Assembly (NCBI RefSeq): GCF_003434305.1
Contig: NZ_QKKX01000033.1
Span: forward strand, 124,001-188,000
DNA from: Micromonospora sp. MW-13
Lineage (GTDB): Bacteria; Actinomycetota; Actinomycetes; Mycobacteriales; Micromonosporaceae
Direction: 5' to 3'
Length of the DNA stretch: 64,000 bases
Shown here: positions 23,608 through 31,921 of the stretch, piece by piece
How positions within the stretch are numbered: the first letter of the stretch is position 1
How the letters are laid out: every line of letters begins with the position of its first letter
The notes under the pieces: model-generated
Database searches by the model: none
The model's input: only the letters and a program-made list of their open reading frames with translations
What the model was told of the DNA's origin: nothing
Made by a program: the position numbers and the translations under genes

Positions 23608-24563
23608 CCGGGTCCCCGACGGACACCAGGACGGGCCCGGTCGCCAAGACCGGGCCCGCCCCGGGCCGGCCCCGCCGCCCGTGGTGGACCAGCCACCGGC
23701 GCGACCAGCTCGCCGGCTACCTGTTCGTCGCCCCGCAGTTGCTCGGCAGCATCGTGTTCGTGATCCTGCCGCTGGTCCTGGTGGTCTGGTACAGCCTGCA
23801 CGAGTGGAACGTGCTCGCCGGCACGTTCGACTACGTCGGCGGGGACAACTACGCGCAGCTCGCCGAGGACACCAACCTGGGTGGGGTACTGCGGGCCACC
23901 GGGCTGTTCTCGGTCGGACTGGTGGTGTTCAACCTCGCCCTGGCGCTGCTGCTGGCCGTGCTGCTCAACCAGAAGCTGCGCGGCACCATCGTGTTCCGCA
24001 CCCTGTTCTTCTCCCCCGTGGTGGTCTCCCTGGTCGCCTGGACGATCGTGTGGGGCTTCCTGCTCCAGGACAACGGCGGGATCAACGGGCTGCTCGACAC
24101 GATCGGCGTGGCCGGGCCGAACTGGCTGCGCGGCGAGGGCACCGCGATGCTGTCGGTGGTCGTCGTGCAGGTGTTCAAGAACGTCGGCCTGAACATGGTG
24201 CTGTTCCTGGCCGCCCTCCAGGGCGTGCCGGCCGAGTTGTACGAGGCCGCCGAGGTGGACGGGGCCCGCCGGATGCGGCAGTTCTGGCGGATCACCGTGC
24301 CGCTGATCAGCCCGACGATCCTGCTCACCTCGATCATCACGGTGGTCGGCTCGTTGCAGGTGTTCGCGCAGATCGCCGTGCTCACCCAGGGCGGCCCGGG
24401 CACCTCGACCACGGTGCTCGTCTACTACCTCTACCAGCAGGCCTTCCAGTTCCACCACTTCGGCTACGGCGCCACCCTGTCGATCGTGCTGTTCGCGATC
24501 GTGCTCGCGTTGACCGTGCTGCAGTGGCAGATGCGCAAGAGATGGGTCTTCCATGAGTCGTGA
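23604..24563 (+). CDS. ABC sugar importer, permease subunit 1 (MalF-like)
   Basis: 319 residues from a GTG at 23604 overlapping the solute-binding-protein stop. After a short basic, Pro-rich cytoplasmic start there are six membrane helices beginning YLFVAPQLLGSIVFVILPLVL. The inner-membrane component signature EAAEVDGARRMRQFWRITVPLISP (EAAxxDGAxxxxxFxxIxLP) near residue 215 contacts the ATPase. The next permease overlaps by 11 bp. Confidence 0.93.
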   Translation: MTGSPTDTRTGPVAKTGPAPGRPRRPWWTSHRRDQLAGYLFVAPQLLGSIVFVILPLVLVVWYSLHEWNVLAGTFDYVGGDNYAQLAEDTNLGGVLRATGLFSVGLVVFNLALALLLAVLLNQKLRGTIVFRTLFFSPVVVSLVAWTIVWGFLLQDNGGINGLLDTIGVAGPNWLRGEGTAMLSVVVVQVFKNVGLNMVLFLAALQGVPAELYEAAEVDGARRMRQFWRITVPLISPTILLTSIITVVGSLQVFAQIAVLTQGGPGTSTTVLVYYLYQQAFQFHHFGYGATLSIVLFAIVLALTVLQWQMRKRWVFHES

Positions 24564-25395
24564 CCTGTCGCCCAGGACGAAGCTGGTGCTCTACGGGGTG
24601 CTGATGGTCCTGGCGATCCCGTTCGTCTTCCCCACCTGGTGGATGGTCACCTCGTCGCTGAAGCCGGTGGCGGACATCTTCGCCTTCCCGCCGCAGCTCT
24701 GGCCGACGGACCCGCGGCTGGAGGCGTACCAGCGGGTGTTCGAGTTGCAGCCGTTCGGGCGGCAGTATCTCAACAGCGTCTACATCGCCCTGGTGGTCAC
24801 CGTGGGCACCCTCGCGGTGGCGGCGCTGGCCGGGTACGCCTTCGCCCGGATCCGGTTCCGGGGCCAGAACGTGCTGTTCCTGGTGGTGCTCGCCGGCCTG
24901 CTCATCCCGAGCGAGGTCACGATCGTCCCGCTGTTCCAGATGTTCTTCAAGCTGGGCCTGGTCGACACCCACTGGCCGCTGATCCTGGTGCCGATCTTCG
25001 GGGCGCCGAGCGTGCTGGCCACGTTCATCATGCGGCAGTTCTTCATCGCCCTGCCCGGCGAGTTGGAGGAGGCGGCCCGGGTCGACGGGCTGGGCCGGTT
25101 CGCCACCTTCTGGAAGATCGCCCTGCCGCTGTCCCGCCCCGCGCTGGGCGCGGTGGCCATCTTCACCTTCCTGCACAGCTGGAACCTCTACCTCGAACCG
25201 ATCGTGTTCCTCTCCTCGCCGGAGAAGTTCACCCTGCCGCAGGCGCTGACCCAGTTCGTCGACGCGTACGGCGGGCCGATGTGGAACGTCCAGCTCGCGG
25301 CGGCGTCGATGACCGCCCTGCCGGTGCTGGCGGTGTTCGTGATCGCGCAGAAGCAGTTCGTCGAGGGCCTGGCGCACACCGGCCTGAAGGGATGA
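24553..25395 (+). CDS. ABC sugar importer, permease subunit 2 (MalG-like)
   Basis: 280 residues, six membrane helices starting LVLYGVLMVLAIPFVFPTWW. EAA loop EEAARVDGLGRFATFWKIALPLSRP near residue 175 docks on the ATPase. It begins inside the end of the first permease gene, giving an obligate heterodimer expressed in 1:1 ratio. Last gene of the lacI-importer operon; a 96-bp gap follows before the Nudix gene. Confidence 0.93.
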   Translation: MSRDLSPRTKLVLYGVLMVLAIPFVFPTWWMVTSSLKPVADIFAFPPQLWPTDPRLEAYQRVFELQPFGRQYLNSVYIALVVTVGTLAVAALAGYAFARIRFRGQNVLFLVVLAGLLIPSEVTIVPLFQMFFKLGLVDTHWPLILVPIFGAPSVLATFIMRQFFIALPGELEEAARVDGLGRFATFWKIALPLSRPALGAVAIFTFLHSWNLYLEPIVFLSSPEKFTLPQALTQFVDAYGGPMWNVQLAAASMTALPVLAVFVIAQKQFVEGLAHTGLKG

Positions 25396-25491
25396 CCTCC
25401 CCGGCATGCCGCCGTCGGTGCCGGTGCCGGTTGCGGGCAGCGCGGCCACCCCGGTCGGGGCCGGGCGGCCGGGGCGGTAACGTGCAGCGGC

Positions 25492-26007
25492 ATGACCGGC
25501 GCACCGTACTCCCACTGTTCCTACTGCGGCGCCGCCTATCCGGCGGGGGCCGGCTGGCCCCGGGTCTGCGCGCCCTGCGGGCACACCGTCTGGCGTAACC
25601 CGCTGCCGGTCGCGGTCGCGGTGCTGCCGGTCCGCACCGACGCCGGCCTGGGCGTGGTCGTGGTGCGCCGGGACATCGAGCCCGCGCGCGGGCTGCTCGC
25701 CCTCCCCGGCGGCTTCGTCGAGTACGGCGAGGAGTGGCGCGAGGCCCTGGTCCGGGAGCTGCGGGAGGAGACCGGGCTGGTCGCGTCGGCCGGGGACGCG
25801 GAGCTGTTCGCGGTGCACAGCGCCCCGGCCGGCGGCACCATGATGGTCTTCGGGACGCTGCCCGAGCGGGCGGCCGGGCAGCTCCCGCCGTCCGCGCCGA
25901 CCGAGGAGGCGACCGAGTGGCTGGTGCTCACCGAGCCGGCCGAGCTGGCCTTCTCCACCCACACCCGGGTACTCGCCGACTTCCTCGCCGCCCACCGGGA
26001 CGCCTGA
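25492..26007 (+). CDS. Nudix hydrolase with N-terminal zinc ribbon
   Basis: 171 residues. CSYCGAAYPAG..RVCAPCG at the start is a CxxC/CxxC zinc ribbon as in NadM/NudC-type and ADP-ribose-type Nudix proteins. The Nudix box runs from GGFVEYGEEWREA to LREETGL (G-x5-E-x7-R-E-x2-E-E-x-G). It hydrolyses a nucleoside diphosphate linked to another moiety; substrate not predictable. Its own promoter is likely since the upstream gap is 96 bp. Confidence 0.9.
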   Translation: MTGAPYSHCSYCGAAYPAGAGWPRVCAPCGHTVWRNPLPVAVAVLPVRTDAGLGVVVVRRDIEPARGLLALPGGFVEYGEEWREALVRELREETGLVASAGDAELFAVHSAPAGGTMMVFGTLPERAAGQLPPSAPTEEATEWLVLTEPAELAFSTHTRVLADFLAAHRDA

Positions 26008-26152
26008 GAGACCGCGCCCACCGGGCAACCCTGGGCAGGGAAGTCGGCACGATGCGTTAACCACAGCGCCCCGTCGGGTCAGTAGGCTGTTTCCGCTCGC
26101 TGAGATGCGTCGATGCGACCGGTCCGGCACGCCGACCCCGGAGGAAGCCGCC

Positions 26153-27559
26153 ATGAGCCGCTGGACACCCGACCCGTCCTTCTATCCCTCGCCCCGCGAC
26201 GCCGCCCGGGCCCCCGCCGAGAAGTTGGCCTACGTGGCCGCGTTCGACCGCTCGGCGGCCCGTCCCGACGCCATCGCGGTCCTCGACACCGACCCCGCCT
26301 CCCCCGGGTACGGGCGGGTGGTGGGCTGGACCGACCTGCCGCACACCGGCGACGAGCTGCACCACTTCGGGTGGAACGCGTGCAGCAGCGCGCTCTGCCC
26401 GACCGCGCCGCACCCGCACGTCGAGCGGCGCTACCTGATCGTGCCCGGGCTGCGCTCGTCGCGGGTGCACGTGTACGACACCCAGCCCGACCCGCGCGCC
26501 CCGAGGCTGGTCAAGGTGATCGGCCCGGAGGAGCTGGCGCGGCGGGCCGGCTACTCCCGGCCGCACACCGTGCACTGCGGCCCCGACGGGATCTACCTGT
26601 CCGCCCTCGGCGGCGCCGACGGCGCCGAGGGACCCGGCGGCATCGCGATCCTCGACCACACCAGCTTCGACGTCCGCCGGGCGTGGGAGGCCGACCGGGG
26701 GCCGCAGTTCCTCGCGTACGACTTCTGGTGGCACTACAACCACGACGTGCTGGTGACCAGCGAGTGGGGCACCCCGTCGATGATCGAGGACGGCATCGTC
26801 GGCGAGCTGCTGCTGGGGCGGAAGTACGGGCACGCCATCCACTTCTGGGACCTGGCGAGGCGCCGGCACGTGCAGCGGGTCGACCTCGGCGACGCGTACC
26901 AGATGCCGCTGGAGCTGCGCCCCGCGCACGACCCGACGAAGACGTACGGGTTCGTCGGCGTGGTGATCAGCGTCGAGGACCTGTCCGCCTCGATCTGGCT
27001 GTGGCACCGCGACGGCGACGCCTGGGCGGTGACCAAGGTGATCGACATCCCGGCCGAGCCGGCCGACCCGGCCGACCTGCCGGACCTGCTCAAGCCGTTC
27101 GGGGCGGTCCCGCCACTGGTCACCGACATCGACCTGTCGGTCGACGACAAGCATCTCTACGTCTCCTGCTGGGGCACCGGGGAGCTGCGCCAGTACGACG
27201 TCAGCGACCCGTTCCACCCCGTGCAGACCGGGTCGGTGCGTCTCGGCGGCATCGTGCGGCGCACCCCCCACCCCGGCTTCCCCGACGAGCCCCTCGCCGG
27301 CGGCCCGCAGATGGTCGAGATCAGCCGCGACGGCCGCCGGGTGTACGTGTCCAACTCGCTCTACGGCTCGTGGGACGACCAGTTCTACCCGGACGGGGTG
27401 GGCGCCTGGCTGGCCAAGCTGGACGTCGATCCGGACGCCGGCGGGCTCACCCCGGACCCGCGGTTCTTCCCGCGCGGGGACGAGTTCCGGGGGCTGCGGG
27501 TGCACCAGACCAGGTTGCAGGGCGGCGACGCCTCCTCCGACTCGTACTGCTTCCCGTGA
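26153..27559 (+). CDS. Selenium-binding protein 56 / methanethiol oxidase family
   Basis: 468 residues from an ATG at 26153 after GGAGGAAG. A seven-bladed propeller family protein. Markers: HHFGWNACSSALCP, a His/Cys-containing segment where SBP56 proteins bind copper; RSSRVHVYDT; PHTVHCGPDGIYLSALGG; DFWWHYNHDVLVTSEWGTP. Bacterial homologues (MtoX) oxidise methanethiol to formaldehyde, H2S and H2O2. The next gene overlaps (GTGA), and a sulfite-oxidase-like molybdoenzyme follows, consistent with a sulfur-compound detoxification unit. No Sec or Tat signal peptide is visible, which suggests a cytoplasmic form. Confidence 0.88.
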   Translation: MSRWTPDPSFYPSPRDAARAPAEKLAYVAAFDRSAARPDAIAVLDTDPASPGYGRVVGWTDLPHTGDELHHFGWNACSSALCPTAPHPHVERRYLIVPGLRSSRVHVYDTQPDPRAPRLVKVIGPEELARRAGYSRPHTVHCGPDGIYLSALGGADGAEGPGGIAILDHTSFDVRRAWEADRGPQFLAYDFWWHYNHDVLVTSEWGTPSMIEDGIVGELLLGRKYGHAIHFWDLARRRHVQRVDLGDAYQMPLELRPAHDPTKTYGFVGVVISVEDLSASIWLWHRDGDAWAVTKVIDIPAEPADPADLPDLLKPFGAVPPLVTDIDLSVDDKHLYVSCWGTGELRQYDVSDPFHPVQTGSVRLGGIVRRTPHPGFPDEPLAGGPQMVEISRDGRRVYVSNSLYGSWDDQFYPDGVGAWLAKLDVDPDAGGLTPDPRFFPRGDEFRGLRVHQTRLQGGDASSDSYCFP

Positions 27560-28212
27560 CCGGGGCGACCTGGCTGGCGCTGGCCGGGCTCGGCGCGTTC
27601 CACGGGCTGAACCCGGCCATGGGCTGGCTGTTCGCGGTGGGCCGGGGCCTTCAGGAACGCAGCCGGCGGATGCTGGTGACGTCGCTGCTGCCCATCGCGC
27701 TGGGCCACCTCGCCTCGGTGGGCCTGGTGGCCGCACTGGTCAGCGCCACCAGGTCGGTCGTGGCGAGCACCACCGTGGCGGTGGTCGGCGGGCTGCTGCT
27801 GGTCGGGTTCGGGCTGTGGCAGCTACTCTCGCGGCAGCACTTCCGGTGGGCCGGGATGCGGCCGTCCAACGCGCAGCTCGCCGGGTGGTCGTTCCTGATG
27901 TCGTCGGCGCACGGCGCCGGGCTGATGCTGCTGCCGGTGCTGCTCGCCGAGCCGGTCGCGGCCGGCGGGCACGGCGGCCACGGTGGACATGCCGGGCAGT
28001 TGTCGGCCGCCCCGGTCGGCGCGCTGCCCGGACTGGCCGCCGCCGGGGTGCACACGGTGGCGATGTTCGGCGTGGCGCTGGCCGCCGCCGTGGCGGTGTA
28101 CGAGGTGCTCGGCGTCGGGGTGCTGCGGCGGGCCTGGTTCAACGTGGACCGGCTGTGGGCCGGGGTGCTGGTGGTCGCGGGGGTGATCACCGTCGTGGCC
28201 GCGGTGACCTGA
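27556..28212 (+). CDS. Polytopic membrane protein co-translated with the SBP56 gene
   Basis: 218 residues from a GTG overlapping the SBP56 stop. About six membrane helices (first GATWLALAGLGAFHGLNPAMGW). GLNPAMGWLFAV and SAHGAGLMLLPVLL are the H-G-x-N-P and S-x-H-G-type repeats of metal or sulfur-compound transporters of the UreH/NicO/cytochrome-biogenesis (LysE-like) superfamily. A His-rich loop, GGHGGHGGHAG, sits between helices and may bind metal. Possible role: delivering copper to SBP56 or exporting a product; both are inference. Confidence 0.75.
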   Translation: MTGATWLALAGLGAFHGLNPAMGWLFAVGRGLQERSRRMLVTSLLPIALGHLASVGLVAALVSATRSVVASTTVAVVGGLLLVGFGLWQLLSRQHFRWAGMRPSNAQLAGWSFLMSSAHGAGLMLLPVLLAEPVAAGGHGGHGGHAGQLSAAPVGALPGLAAAGVHTVAMFGVALAAAVAVYEVLGVGVLRRAWFNVDRLWAGVLVVAGVITVVAAVT

Positions 28213-28275
28213 GCCGCGCCGGTCGGCTCGGCCGAAGGGGCCGGCGGTTCCCGCCGCGCGGCGCCGCCCCGACGG

Positions 28276-28302
28276 AAACTCCTACTGTTTGAATAGGAGT
28301 TT
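28276..28302. promoter_or_regulatory. Inverted-repeat operator upstream of the sulfite-oxidase-like gene
   Basis: AAACTCCTA-9-TAGGAGTTT, perfect 9-bp arms in otherwise GC-rich DNA, 27 bp before the ATG at 28330. The AT-rich, long-arm form resembles Rrf2/CymR-like sites; the regulator itself is not encoded in the window as far as I can see. Confidence 0.7.
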
Positions 28303-28329
28303 GTGTCGCCGAACCGGAGGGACCTCCCG

Positions 28330-29631
28330 ATGCCGCACCCCCTGTCGTACGACGAAGCCGACCACGACGCCCGACGGGCCCGGCAGTGGCTGGCCGGCCG
28401 GGCCCGGGGCGCGGGCGTGTCCCGCCCCCGCCTGCTGGAGCTGGGCGCGGCGATGACCGCCCTGGCCGCCGCGGCGGACGAACGCGAGCCGGTCGCGGTC
28501 GCGGCCGACCCGGTCGGCGCCGACCCCGGGCGGGACGGCGCCGGGCCGGGCGTGGTCAAGCCGCTGCCGGACCGGCTGTTCACCCGGCACGACACCAACG
28601 CCGAGATGCGCTGGGAGGCGATGGCCGGGCAGGGGTACGTCGTGCCCACCGACCGGTTCTTCGTCCGCAACCACACCAGCACTCCGCTGATCGACCCCGA
28701 CACGTGGCGGCTGAGCCTGTTCGGCGACGGCCTGCGCGGCGCGCCCACCCGGGACCGGCCGGTCGAGTTCGGCTACGACGACCTGCGCCGGCTGCCCGCC
28801 GAACGGGTCACCGCGCTGGTCGAGTGCGCCGGCAACGCCCGCCGGTTCTTCGCCGGGCAGCAGGACCGGCCCTCCCCCGGGGTGGCGTGGGGCCTGGGCG
28901 GCGTCGGGGTGGCGCACTGGCGGGGCGTGCGGCTGTCCACCGTGCTGCGGCGGGCCGGGCTGACCGGCGCGGCGGTCGACGTGATGCCGGAGGGACTGGA
29001 CCCGGAGTACGTCACCGGCGGGGTGAACCTGGGCCGGGTCCGCCGGCCGCTGCCGGTCGGCAAGGCCCTCGACGACGTACTGCTGGCGTACGAGATGAAC
29101 GGCGAGCCGCTGCCGCCGGACCACGGCTTCCCGGTGCGGGTGGTGGTGCCGGGCTGGATCGGCGTCTCCTCGGTCAAGTGGGTCGGCCCGGTGGAGGTGT
29201 CGGCCGCCCCGCTGTTCTCGCCGTGGAACACCCAGCTCTACCGGATGTTCGGCCCCGGCCACCCGGACGGCGGCGGGGAGTTGGACGCGCAGTCGGTGAA
29301 GAGCGCCTTCGAACTGCCCTGGGACGCCCGGGTCCCGGCCGGCGCGGAGGTGCTGCTGCGCGGCCGGTCCTGGTCGGGCCGGGGCCCGATCCGGTCGGTG
29401 CTGGTGCACACCGGCGACGACGGCTGGCGGCCGGCCGAACTGGTCGCCGGGGACGTGGGCGGGCCGTGGCAGCGGTGGACGGCGCGCTGGCGGCCGGCGG
29501 GGCCGGGGCCGGCGACGCTGCGGGCGCGGGCCACCGACGTCACCGGGGCCGGCCAGCCGGAGCGGGCCCGGCACAACGACCTCGGGTACCTCTTCGACGG
29601 CGTCGTCCGGCACCCGGTCACGGTCCGATGA
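28330..29631 (+). CDS. Sulfite oxidase-like molybdenum enzyme
   Basis: 433 residues from the ATG at 28330 (GGAGG nine bases upstream); a GTG at 28303 abuts the operator and is less likely. Molybdopterin-binding oxidoreductase domain: YVVPTDRFFVRNHTSTP, LVECAGNARRFF with the Mo-ligating Cys, GVAWGLGGVGVAHWRGVRL, HGFPVRVVVPGWIGVSSVKWV. A C-terminal Ig-like dimerisation domain follows (SVKSAFELPWDARVPAG... to the end). The family oxidises sulfite to sulfate. No Tat or Sec signal is obvious. Together with the upstream methanethiol oxidase homologue it would handle reduced sulfur. Confidence 0.88.
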   Translation: MPHPLSYDEADHDARRARQWLAGRARGAGVSRPRLLELGAAMTALAAAADEREPVAVAADPVGADPGRDGAGPGVVKPLPDRLFTRHDTNAEMRWEAMAGQGYVVPTDRFFVRNHTSTPLIDPDTWRLSLFGDGLRGAPTRDRPVEFGYDDLRRLPAERVTALVECAGNARRFFAGQQDRPSPGVAWGLGGVGVAHWRGVRLSTVLRRAGLTGAAVDVMPEGLDPEYVTGGVNLGRVRRPLPVGKALDDVLLAYEMNGEPLPPDHGFPVRVVVPGWIGVSSVKWVGPVEVSAAPLFSPWNTQLYRMFGPGHPDGGGELDAQSVKSAFELPWDARVPAGAEVLLRGRSWSGRGPIRSVLVHTGDDGWRPAELVAGDVGGPWQRWTARWRPAGPGPATLRARATDVTGAGQPERARHNDLGYLFDGVVRHPVTVR

Positions 29632-29728
29632 CCCGGCCGGCGACGTGACCGGCGGCGGCGAGGTGCCAGGTGGCGGGCGCCGACGCGGCGCCGAGGCCGG
29701 GGACGAACTTCGGGAGGGAATGGGCTGG

Positions 29729-31720
29729 TCAGTGGGGAGCCGGGGAGGGGTCGCCGGCCTCCCCGGCGGCGTCGGCGAGGTACCCGCTGGCCTGCAAGTG
29801 GAACAGCTCGCGGTAGAGCCCGTCGGCGGCGATCAACTCGTCGTGGGTGCCGCGCTGGACCAGCCGGCCGCGCCTCATCACGAATATCTGGTCGGCGTGC
29901 CGGACGTTGGCCAGCCGATGGGTGATCAGCACGACCGCCCGGTCGGGACGGCGGCGCAGGTGCTGGAAGAGGGCGTGCTCGGCCCGGGCGTCGAGCGCCG
30001 CCGACGGCTCGTCGCAGATCAGCAGCGGGGCGTCCCGGTACAGGCCACGGGCGGCGACGAGGCGCTGCCACTGGCCGCCGGAGAGGTCGTGGCCGTCCTT
30101 GAACTCGCGGTCCAGCAGGGTGTCGTACCCGAACGGCAGGTCCATGATCATGTCGTGGGCGGCGGCGGCCCGGGCCGCGTCCCGCACGCTCGGCCCCCCG
30201 GCCGCCCGGTCGTGCCGGCCGACGCGGATGTTCTGGGCGGCGGTGAACGGGAACTTCCACCAGTCCTGGGTGAGCACCGCGACGTGCGCGCCGGCCTGGC
30301 GGGGGTCGAGCTCGGCGGTGTCCACGCCGTCCCAGCGGATCACCCCGCCGGTGGGCCGGTACAGGCCGGCGATCAGCTTGGCCAGGGTGGACTTGCCCGA
30401 GCCGTTCTCGCCGACCAGGGCGACCACCTGTCCCCGGTGGACGGTCAGGCTCACCTCGTCCACGGCGGGGCTGTCGGTGTCCGGGTAGCGCAGGCTGACC
30501 GCGTCCAGTTCGATGGCCTCGAAGCCGTCGGTCGGCCGGTCGCCGCGGGGGCCGGTCCGACTGCGGGCCCGGTCCAGGAAGTCCCGGTAGTCCTGGTAGT
30601 AGAGGGCGTCCTCGTAGAGCGAGTTGGTGGCGAACACGGCCACGCCGAGGCTGGAGCGCGCGGACTGGAGGGCGATCAGCGCGGTCGCGGCGGCGGCGAG
30701 CGCCACCATGCCGGTCAGGAGCAGGCCGGCGAGGACGGCGTACACGCCGAAGGCGGCCAGGCCCGCGGCGGACGTGCCGAGCACCCGGGTCCGGGTCTGG
30801 GTGCGGACCAGGCGCAGGTGGGCGCGCGTCTCGGTGGCCATCATCCGCCGGTACTCGCCGAGCAGGAAGTCCCCCATCTGGTACGCCCGGACCTCGGCGG
30901 CGGTGTGCCGGTTGGCCATCAGGTTGGCCAGCATCGACATTCGGCGGCGCCGGTTGATCCTGGCCAGCATCTCCAGGTACTGCCGGCGGGCGATCTTCAC
31001 CGCGGTCGCCGCCTCGGGCACCGCGGCGAGCAGCAGGCAGGGCAGCAGCAGCGGCTGGATCACGGTGACCGCCGCCGCGGTGGCCAGCACCCCGACCACG
31101 CCGGTGATCAGGTCGACGGTGTGGTCGACGATCCAGGCCGCCTCGGTCACCCCGCGCTCCCGGGCCCGGTCCATCTCCTCGGCGAACCCGGCGTCGTCGA
31201 AGGCCGCCAGGTCGACGGCCGTGGTGGCCTCGAACAGCCGCAGCTCGACCTGGTAGTTGATCTGCGGGGTCAGCCGGGCCTGCGCCCAACCGGCGGCGAT
31301 GGTGAGCCCACCCTTGGCCATCACGGCGGCGGCGGTCAGCGCCAGGGCCGGCAGGGCCCCCCGGATCCGGTCCGGCGTGGGGCCGGCCGCGAACAGTTCG
31401 CGCAGCACGCCGGTGGTGGCCAGCAGGCCGAGGGTGGTCATCGCCCCGGCGGCGACGTTCAGCCCGATGGAAGCGGCGGTGTCCCGGCGGCTGGTCGCCC
31501 AGGCCAGGGCGATCGCCTCCCGGACCAGCCGGGGCAGCCGACGGGCCACCGCCCAGAAGCTGGTGTGGGCGAAGTCGTTCGCGTGGTGCATCCACGCCCG
31601 GTCCTCCAGCTCGGGCAGGGTCGACGCCTCGACGCCGTCGGCCGGCGAGGTCTCGGCCGGGTCGGGATCGACCGGCGGGGGCTGGTCGGGTGATCGGCGT
31701 TGGCGGACGGCTTTCTCCAC
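29729..31720 (-). CDS. ABC exporter, fused membrane and ATPase domains
   Basis: 663 residues from a GTG at 31720 with GGGAGGGG just before it. N-terminal 60 residues are Pro/Asp-rich and cytoplasmic. Membrane segments include SIGLNVAAGAMTTLGLLATTGVL and VVGVLATAAAVTVIQPLLLPCLLLA. ATPase: Walker A LVGENGSGKSTLA, signature DLSGGQWQRLVAARG, Walker B PLLICDEPSAALD, H-loop VLITHRLAN. The C-terminal region resembles bacteriocin/lanthipeptide exporters, but it also fits general drug export; no precursor gene is adjacent. Divergent from the MFS gene at 31922. Confidence 0.88.
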   Translation of the reverse strand: MEKAVRQRRSPDQPPPVDPDPAETSPADGVEASTLPELEDRAWMHHANDFAHTSFWAVARRLPRLVREAIALAWATSRRDTAASIGLNVAAGAMTTLGLLATTGVLRELFAAGPTPDRIRGALPALALTAAAVMAKGGLTIAAGWAQARLTPQINYQVELRLFEATTAVDLAAFDDAGFAEEMDRARERGVTEAAWIVDHTVDLITGVVGVLATAAAVTVIQPLLLPCLLLAAVPEAATAVKIARRQYLEMLARINRRRRMSMLANLMANRHTAAEVRAYQMGDFLLGEYRRMMATETRAHLRLVRTQTRTRVLGTSAAGLAAFGVYAVLAGLLLTGMVALAAAATALIALQSARSSLGVAVFATNSLYEDALYYQDYRDFLDRARSRTGPRGDRPTDGFEAIELDAVSLRYPDTDSPAVDEVSLTVHRGQVVALVGENGSGKSTLAKLIAGLYRPTGGVIRWDGVDTAELDPRQAGAHVAVLTQDWWKFPFTAAQNIRVGRHDRAAGGPSVRDAARAAAAHDMIMDLPFGYDTLLDREFKDGHDLSGGQWQRLVAARGLYRDAPLLICDEPSAALDARAEHALFQHLRRRPDRAVVLITHRLANVRHADQIFVMRRGRLVQRGTHDELIAADGLYRELFHLQASGYLADAAGEAGDPSPAPH

Positions 31721-31921
31721 GGCCCCTCCCGGAGAGCTGGCTCCGGCTCCGGACCGCCCGCGACGGTCGGCAGCCACGGGGAGCCTACTGTCCGCGACAT
31801 TCCGATGTCCCCCCGTCACCGGCGTGTCGAACCCGCGTCGCCGGCGACGGTCGCCGGCCGCCCTGTCGATGACCGACCCCCACTCAGGGCGCCCGGACGC
31901 CCCGGAAGGAACGGCTGACGA

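Noticed and set aside
26113..27555. Frame on the plus strand continuous with the membrane protein for 481 more codons
   Set aside because: It is the shifted reading of the SBP56 gene (Arg/Pro-rich, no motif). The membrane protein starts at the coupled GTG at 27556.
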